Below, in pieces: positions 1-2,899 of a stretch of 6,106 nucleotides of DNA. The notes beneath the pieces are model-generated. The model ran no database searches, was not told where the DNA came from, and was given only the letters and a program-made list of their open reading frames with translations. The stretch's first letter is position 1; each line of letters starts with the position of its first letter. A program made the position numbers and the translations under genes. The DNA lies in contig JACPHF010000054.1 in the NCBI GenBank assembly GCA_016188735.1, positions 1 to 6,106 on the forward strand, read 5' to 3'. The DNA comes from Parcubacteria group bacterium. GTDB taxonomy: Bacteria; Patescibacteriota; Minisyncoccia; Minisyncoccales; UBA10102.

Positions 1-117
1 GGATATGCGCAGCAGGGGCTTGGGGAAGGGAAGGGAGACAACACCTCCTTTCCGCCTTCTTCGTCGAAAGGGGAGATCGTCACCTCCTTTCTAATAAAAT
101 CATATCGCATGCCAATA
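1..117. other. Unassigned left-edge region, coding status unresolved
   Basis: I cannot establish a gene here. Five of the six frames are open over most of this short GC-rich stretch, so openness means little. The best minus-strand reading starts at ATG 110-108, preceded by GGGGTG seven bases upstream. It reads MRYDFIRKEVTISPFDEEGG and then a Pro/Ser-rich stretch, open to the left edge. On the plus strand one frame ends at TAA 92-94 and another at TGA 136-138. Either could be the tail of a gene entering from the left and stopping before the hairpin at 118-145. The strongest signal is not coding: an 11-bp direct repeat that could base-pair with a purine-rich segment between its copies. Confidence 0.35.
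42..91. repeat. 11-bp direct repeat CACCTCCTTTC with alternative pairing partner
   Basis: CACCTCCTTTC occurs exactly at 42-52 and 81-91, with starts 39 bp apart. Between them, GAAAGGGGAG (66-75) can pair with CTCCTTTC of the first copy (45-52) or, through GAAAGG (66-71), with CCTTTC of the second (86-91). The two hairpins exclude each other. Read on the minus strand, each copy is GAAAGGAGGTG, a perfect Shine-Dalgarno sequence, and the middle segment would mask one or the other. That resembles a small attenuator or translational switch, but no start codon lies at a good distance from either copy, so the function is unknown. Confidence 0.5.
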
Positions 118-128
118 CACCCCGTCAA
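99..128 (-). promoter_or_regulatory. Possible minus-strand sigma-70-type promoter
   Basis: Read on the minus strand, TTGACG (128-123) is followed after 18 bases by TATGAT (104-99). Each box differs from the sigma-70 consensus at one position. The predicted start, near 92, would place the GAAAGGAGGTG copy at 91-81 at the extreme 5' end of the transcript. The -35 box lies in one arm of the palindrome at 124-139. The match could be chance, and it conflicts with a translation start at ATG 110-108. Confidence 0.3.
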
Positions 129-155
129 TGACGATTGACCGGGTGCCTTGTTTTT
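118..155 (+). terminator. Hairpin plus T-run: terminator and/or palindromic operator
   Basis: GTCAAT (124-129), loop GACG and ATTGAC (134-139) form a perfect palindrome. The stem extends with CCC (121-123) against GGG (141-143) past a bulged C, and roughly to CA/TG at the base. Two bases later TTGTTTTT (148-155) follows, giving the shape of an intrinsic terminator for a plus-strand gene entering from the left. The same palindrome contains a -35-like box on each strand (TTGACC plus, TTGACG minus), so it could instead be an operator between divergent promoters. Both roles are possible. Confidence 0.5.
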
Positions 156-163
156 GATACATT
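135..163 (+). promoter_or_regulatory. Predicted promoter of the winged-helix regulator gene
   Basis: TTGACC (135-140) and TACATT (158-163) are 17 bases apart. A TG at 155-156 precedes the -10 box by one base, making it an extended -10. Transcription would start near 170, on or next to the ATG at 171, giving a leaderless message. This also argues against a TTG start at 135, which would fall inside the -35 box. Confidence 0.4.
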
Positions 164-170
164 CAAGTTT

Positions 171-776
171 ATGGATTCGAGCTTTATTATTCGACTTACC
201 CTTGGATTATACCGGGTAACCGAGGTCTTTTTTAAAAATCCAGCTTTGCGCCGCACAACTGAGGAATCGGCAAGCCGTCTTCTCGTAAACCTCATTCTTG
301 TATCTGAAGGGAGGGGGAATGGTGAGGCGGTTTTCCGCGCCTTAACCGAGTTAGAAGTGCTTTTGGCCTGCCTTCAAGACATGAAGCGCTTGCGGGTTAT
401 CAACGACAGGAACTTTGTTGTTCTGGAGCGGGAATACGCCAAGGTACGAAGGTTTTTGACCCGAACTTCGCTTCAGCGGGCACCTTCGCTCGGGCAGACC
501 CCTTCTGTATTTAATCCCAAGGGGCTTAATGGCCGACAGGAGAAGATGCTTGAGATCCTGAGGTACAAAGAAAAGATTCAGGTCTGGGAGTTAAAGAAGC
601 TTCTTCCCGACGTTACCAAGCGCACCTTGAGGCGGGATGTGGACGATTTGCTCAAGCGCAATCTTGTTGTCCGGGAAGGGGAGTGGAACAACATATTCTA
701 CAGGATAAACGGCGAAACGGTTTCAAAACAGCAGATTCCTGTGGAAAAAGTGTTAGGAACAGTAGGACAAAGGTAG
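171..776 (+). CDS. Winged-helix (DeoR-type HTH) transcriptional regulator
   Basis: This 201-residue protein is probably a DNA-binding regulator. Residues about 120-180 form a winged helix: GRQEKMLEILR, a helix around VWELKKLL, the recognition helix TKRTLRRDVDDLLKRN, and a wing ending in the FYRI strand, as in DeoR-type domains. Residues 1-97 are all-helical. The stretch from about 53 to 97 (ALTELEVLLAC, then an ...REYAKVRRFL helix) recalls four-helix-bundle proteins of the 23S rRNA intervening-sequence type and could dimerise or sense a signal; this is a weak resemblance. A Pro/Ser-rich linker (about 99-118) joins the halves. There is no effector-binding sugar domain, so it is not a classical DeoR. 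I chose ATG 171 over TTG 135 because 135 lies in the hairpin and -35 box. No Shine-Dalgarno is visible. Its stop codon lies inside the TAGGACA repeats upstream of the sigma gene, which makes that gene a likely target. Confidence 0.75.
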   Translation: MDSSFIIRLTLGLYRVTEVFFKNPALRRTTEESASRLLVNLILVSEGRGNGEAVFRALTELEVLLACLQDMKRLRVINDRNFVVLEREYAKVRRFLTRTSLQRAPSLGQTPSVFNPKGLNGRQEKMLEILRYKEKIQVWELKKLLPDVTKRTLRRDVDDLLKRNLVVREGEWNNIFYRINGETVSKQQIPVEKVLGTVGQR

Positions 777-801
777 GACATTGCTATAATAGGGTAGGAC
801 A
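754..801 (+). repeat. Phased TAGGACA direct repeats around the sigma-gene promoter
   Basis: GTAGGACA occurs exactly at 762-769, 773-780 and 794-801. A degenerate TAGGAAC (754-760) precedes them. The starts of the exact copies are 11 and 21 bp apart, about one and two helical turns, so they face the same side of the DNA. The first covers the position of the -35 box for TATAAT 785-790, and the last spans the predicted transcription start and touches the ATG. I saw no other copy in the window. This is the layout of a regulator-binding array; the regulator encoded just upstream is the obvious candidate (inference). Confidence 0.55.
783..790 (+). promoter_or_regulatory. Extended -10 promoter of the ECF sigma gene
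   Basis: TGCTATAAT (782-790) is a perfect extended -10 element (TG, one base, TATAAT). The -35 position about 17 bases upstream holds GTAGGA, a poor match that belongs to the first TAGGACA repeat. Such a promoter either runs on the extended -10 alone or depends on an activator. Transcription should start near 797, four or five bases before ATG 802. Confidence 0.6.
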
Positions 802-1314
802 ATGGTTCGACAGCTCACCATAAATATGAAAGAAAGGTTCAGCAAGGCATACGACGAACACGTTTCAAGCATCTACCGGTTCTGTTACCTGAAGGTAGGC
901 TCCAGGGATATTGCGGAGGATTTGTCTTCCGAGGTGTTCCTGCGTTTCTGGAAACAGCTCAACAGTTCCCGCATTGACAATGACAAGGCCTTTTTATACG
1001 GCATTGCCCGGAACGTCATAGCAGACCACTATCGGAAAAGGCATACCCCCTCGGTTTCTTTAGAGGGAAATGTGCTTAATATAGCCGCAGACCCATATTT
1101 AGCCGATATTGCAGCCGTAAGCTCCGATATGGAGCAGGTGCGCAAGGCGCTTTCCGAGCTTAATGACGAGTATCAGAACCTTGTCATCTGGCACTATTTA
1201 GACGAGCTTTCGATATCCGAGATAGCCAAGATAGAGGAGAAATCGGAAGAAAGCGTCAGGGTGCAGCTTCATAGGGCCCTGAATCAGCTTCGGGATAGGC
1301 TCCAGGAGGTGTAA
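802..1314 (+). CDS. ECF-type RNA polymerase sigma factor (sigma-70 family)
   Basis: At 170 residues this has the usual length of an extracytoplasmic-function sigma factor, with regions 2 and 4 only. Region 2 spans about 12-80. AEDLSSEVFLRFWKQL is the core-polymerase-binding part, and KAFLYGIARNVIADHYRKR is the -10-recognition helix. A loosely conserved linker (81-108) leads to region 4 (about 110-166), whose helix-turn-helix runs from LSISEIAKIEEKSEESV into RVQLHRALNQLR and reads the -35 element. Two starts are possible: ATG 802, with AGGG seven bases upstream, or ATG 826, whose product (MKERFSKAYDEH) begins where many homologues do. Neither has a strong Shine-Dalgarno. It is followed 44 bases later by the DUF5667 membrane gene, the usual position of a cognate anti-sigma. 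Likely targets are its own operon and the surface-protein gene, though I could not identify a clear ECF promoter. Confidence 0.9.
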   Translation: MVRQLTINMKERFSKAYDEHVSSIYRFCYLKVGSRDIAEDLSSEVFLRFWKQLNSSRIDNDKAFLYGIARNVIADHYRKRHTPSVSLEGNVLNIAADPYLADIAAVSSDMEQVRKALSELNDEYQNLVIWHYLDELSISEIAKIEEKSEESVRVQLHRALNQLRDRLQEV

Positions 1315-1344
1315 TAGAAAGGGGGGTTTTGACGACATAGAGTA

Positions 1345-1350
1345 TATAAG
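1345..1350 (+). promoter_or_regulatory. Weak -10-like box before the DUF5667 gene
   Basis: TATAAG lies eight bases before ATG 1359, the right distance for a leaderless start, but there is no matching -35 box. The 44-base gap (1315-1358) also holds AAGGGGGG (1319-1326), too far from the ATG to act as its ribosome-binding site. The gene may simply be co-transcribed with the sigma factor. Confidence 0.2.
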
Positions 1351-1358
1351 CCACTCTC

Positions 1359-2159
1359 ATGGAAGACCGTCAGATCATAGAGAAGCTGACCCTTTTGAAG
1401 AGCGTAACACCCAGACAGGACTGGGTGTTTTCTGCCAAGAGCCGGCTGATGAGCCAGATGGGTGTGGATAACTTAACCGAGTCTAGGATATTGCAAGGGG
1501 GGTTGGGCTCTCGTATACTGGGAGAGTTAGTGCTGGGAATCCGATACTTTGAAAAACCTGCATTCGCGTTTGCGGGCCTTCTGCTTGTGGTGGGAGCGGG
1601 TCTTGTGTTGCAGGTTTCTTCGTCCAGTCTGCCGGGAGACCTTCTGTATTCTTTAAAACCGGCCCAAGAACAAGTGGAATTCGCGTTTTCTCCAAGCAAG
1701 GAGCGCGCATTCGTGCAAATAGAAATCACCCAGCGCAGATTGGATGAGTTAAAGCAGGTGACCGCGCAGAACCGGACCAAGGATCTTGCCGCCGCCATCA
1801 AAGGATATCAGAACAGCGTTTCCCAGGTATCGCAGACATTGCCGGGATTGGTTGATCAGAACCCGCGGGTCGCGCTCCAGGCAGGAAGGGCTTTGCTGGA
1901 GATTCAAAAAGAGAAACTGGAATTGGAGCAGGCGCTCGGCACAAGCATTGGAGAAAATGACAGCCTGGCCGAAGCTGCAAAATTGGTGGTTGAAAGCGAG
2001 TTGAAAGATTTGAAAACACGGACGCTCAATGAAGAGCAAACGGCGCTGGTCTCAGAAGCGGTTGCGGCTTCCGAGGCAGGAGAGTATGAGACGGCGCTGG
2101 AATTTCTTTTGAAGGTTGGCTCCACCCAATCCACCGAAGGTGGACAAGGCGGAGAATGA
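1359..2159 (+). CDS. Single-pass membrane protein with DUF5667, putative anti-sigma partner
   Basis: This 266-residue protein has three parts. Residues 1-35 (MEDRQIIEKLTLLKSVTPRQ, then DWVFSAKSRLMSQM) resemble the short cytoplasmic leader found on many CPR proteins next to ECF sigma factors and may contact the sigma factor. Residues about 66-86 (AFAFAGLLLVVGAGLVLQV) form one transmembrane helix. The outside part starts with LPGDLLYSLKPAQEQVEFAF (91-110), followed by an ITQRRLDEL helix. This is the DUF5667 signature, with PGD-x-LY-x-x-K and a downstream RRLDE. The rest (about 110-255) is long amphipathic helices, ending in a polar GGQGGE tail. Position after the sigma gene and one-helix topology suggest an anti-sigma or membrane sensor, but the classical zinc-binding anti-sigma motif (HxxxCxxC) is absent, so the interaction is inference. 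There is no good Shine-Dalgarno; ATG 1359 is chosen because the conserved N-terminus starts there. Confidence 0.8.
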   Translation: MEDRQIIEKLTLLKSVTPRQDWVFSAKSRLMSQMGVDNLTESRILQGGLGSRILGELVLGIRYFEKPAFAFAGLLLVVGAGLVLQVSSSSLPGDLLYSLKPAQEQVEFAFSPSKERAFVQIEITQRRLDELKQVTAQNRTKDLAAAIKGYQNSVSQVSQTLPGLVDQNPRVALQAGRALLEIQKEKLELEQALGTSIGENDSLAEAAKLVVESELKDLKTRTLNEEQTALVSEAVAASEAGEYETALEFLLKVGSTQSTEGGQGGE

Positions 2160-2178
2160 AACCGAACATAAAGGTCGA

Positions 2179-2212
2179 GTATGGTGCATGGGATTAACCC
2201 ATACACCCATAC
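2179..2212 (+). promoter_or_regulatory. Hairpin in the leader of the surface-protein gene
   Basis: ATGGG (2188-2192), loop ATTAA and CCCAT (2198-2202) form an inner stem. GTATGG (2179-2184) and CCATAC (2207-2212) form an outer stem across a small internal loop. CCCATAC is also repeated directly (2198-2204 and 2206-2212). No T-run follows, so it is not an obvious terminator. From 2214 to 2245 the sequence has no G at all and is A-rich (AACAAAACAAAAACAACAA) up to the ATG. A structured element followed by an open, G-free leader suggests control of message stability or translation, or an operator. Confidence 0.4.
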
Positions 2213-2680
2213 GCATTCCATAAATTAACAAAACAAAAACAACAAATGAGTACATTAGTAAAGAAAATTATCACCACTGCGGCCGCAGCCAGCATTGCCG
2301 TGAGCATGGTAGCTCCAATGCCGGTGGGCGCAGTGACAATAGCAGAATTGCAGGCGCAGATTAATGCCTTGCTGGCACAGCTTCAAACGCTTCAGGCACA
2401 GCAAGGAGCTGGCGCAACCGCTTGCACCTTTACCCGCAGCCTCTACCTAGGAGTTTCTGCCGGTGACGATGTAAAGTGCTTGCAGCAGTACTTGAATTCT
2501 GCGGGCTCCCAGGTTGCCGCATCGGGAGCAGGCTCTCCGGGTTCTGAGACCAGAACATATGGTCCTCTTACCCAGGCAGCCGTTGCAAAGTGGCAGGCTG
2601 CGAACGGAGTGAGCCCTGCGGTAGGATACTTTGGTCCTCTTTCACAGGCAAAGTACACCGCCGTGGTAGGAGCAGCTCCC

Positions 2681-2716
2681 AGCACGCCTAGCACCCCAAG
2701 CACGCCTAGCACCCCA
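2681..2716 (+). repeat. 18-bp tandem repeat encoding the Thr-Pro-Ser linker
   Basis: AGCACGCCTAGCACCCCA is present twice exactly (2681-2698, 2699-2716), followed by a diverged partial copy to about 2737. It encodes serial S-T-P units of the linker between the peptidoglycan-binding domain and the beta-repeats. Gain or loss of a unit would change linker length by six residues and keep the frame. Confidence 0.85.
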
Positions 2717-2887
2717 AGCACACCGGCCTCTACCCCAAGTGGATTGACCGGCAACGTCTTGCAGGTGTCTCTGGCGTCTGACACTCCCGCGTCTGCAACC
2801 GTTGCAGACAACGGAAACGCAAACTTCACCAAGCTGGTATTGGCATCTGGCAGCAATGCCGTTTCCATTAGCAGCATGTACATCACC

Positions 2888-2899
2888 AGGACGGCGTGA
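2888..2899 (+). other. Frame-break junction in the surface-protein gene
   Basis: The zero frame reads ITRTA then TGA (2897-2899). The protein continues in the -1 frame as DGVKVSSIG from GAC 2890. The other repeats of this protein have about 15 more residues here, containing an N-[IVL]-x-[LI]-[YW] strand (for example NIELYD and NVRLYD). GACGG (2890-2894) would fit both ends of such a loss, first as part of codons for R-T-G and then as D-G. GTG 2896-2898 overlaps the stop as GTGA, with AGGA (2888-2891) just upstream, so restart of translation is conceivable. No slippery heptamer is present. Confidence 0.8.

Larger units (their letters stand above)
2246..2899 (+). pseudogene. S-layer-like surface protein, N-terminal part (frame-broken)
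   Basis: This is the first 217 residues of an exported wall protein. Residues 1-29 are a signal peptide: a KK charge pair, an Ala-rich core and a likely cut after PVGA. AELQAQINALLAQLQTLQAQ (33-52) is a short amphipathic, possibly coiled helix typical of CPR surface proteins. Residues about 60-140 are a peptidoglycan-binding-type domain (SLYLGVSAGDDVKCLQQYLN ... TYGPLTQAAVAKWQAANGV ... GYFGPLSQAKY) with two cysteines (60, 78) that could form a disulphide. A Thr-Pro-Ser linker (about 145-164) leads into the first beta-sandwich repeat (from about 171). That repeat ends abruptly at ITRTA and TGA 2897-2899 and continues in the -1 frame from 2890-2896. There is no Shine-Dalgarno; the A-rich leader precedes ATG. 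Possible fates are a broken gene, a sequence error, or coupled translation at the GTGA overlap. Confidence 0.75.

Noticed and set aside
77..93. Resemblance to the 3' end of 16S rRNA (CACCTCCTTTCTA)
   Set aside because: The conserved 16S sequence that should precede it (the terminal helix and the GGATCA context) is absent, and the motif is duplicated at 42-52.
135..170. Longer N-terminus of the regulator from TTG 135
   Set aside because: The TTG lies in the hairpin and the predicted -35 box, the added residues (MTGCLVFDTFKF) look non-conserved, and ATG 171 sits at the predicted transcript start.
1304..1328. AGGAGGTG (1304-1311) and AAGGGGGG (1319-1326) as ribosome-binding sites for the DUF5667 gene
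   Set aside because: Both are more than 30 bases from ATG 1359. The starts within reach (for example TTG 1329) hit a stop after three codons.
1370..1801. 143-residue minus-strand open frame opposite the DUF5667 gene
   Set aside because: It is Arg/Ser/Cys/Pro-rich without recognisable domains. The plus-strand frame has a coherent membrane helix and DUF5667 signature.
2443..2886. 147-residue minus-strand open frame opposite the surface gene
   Set aside because: Its Val/Leu-Gly-rich stretch is the antisense reading of the Thr-Pro-Ser linker, and the plus strand clearly codes for a signal peptide and peptidoglycan-binding domain.
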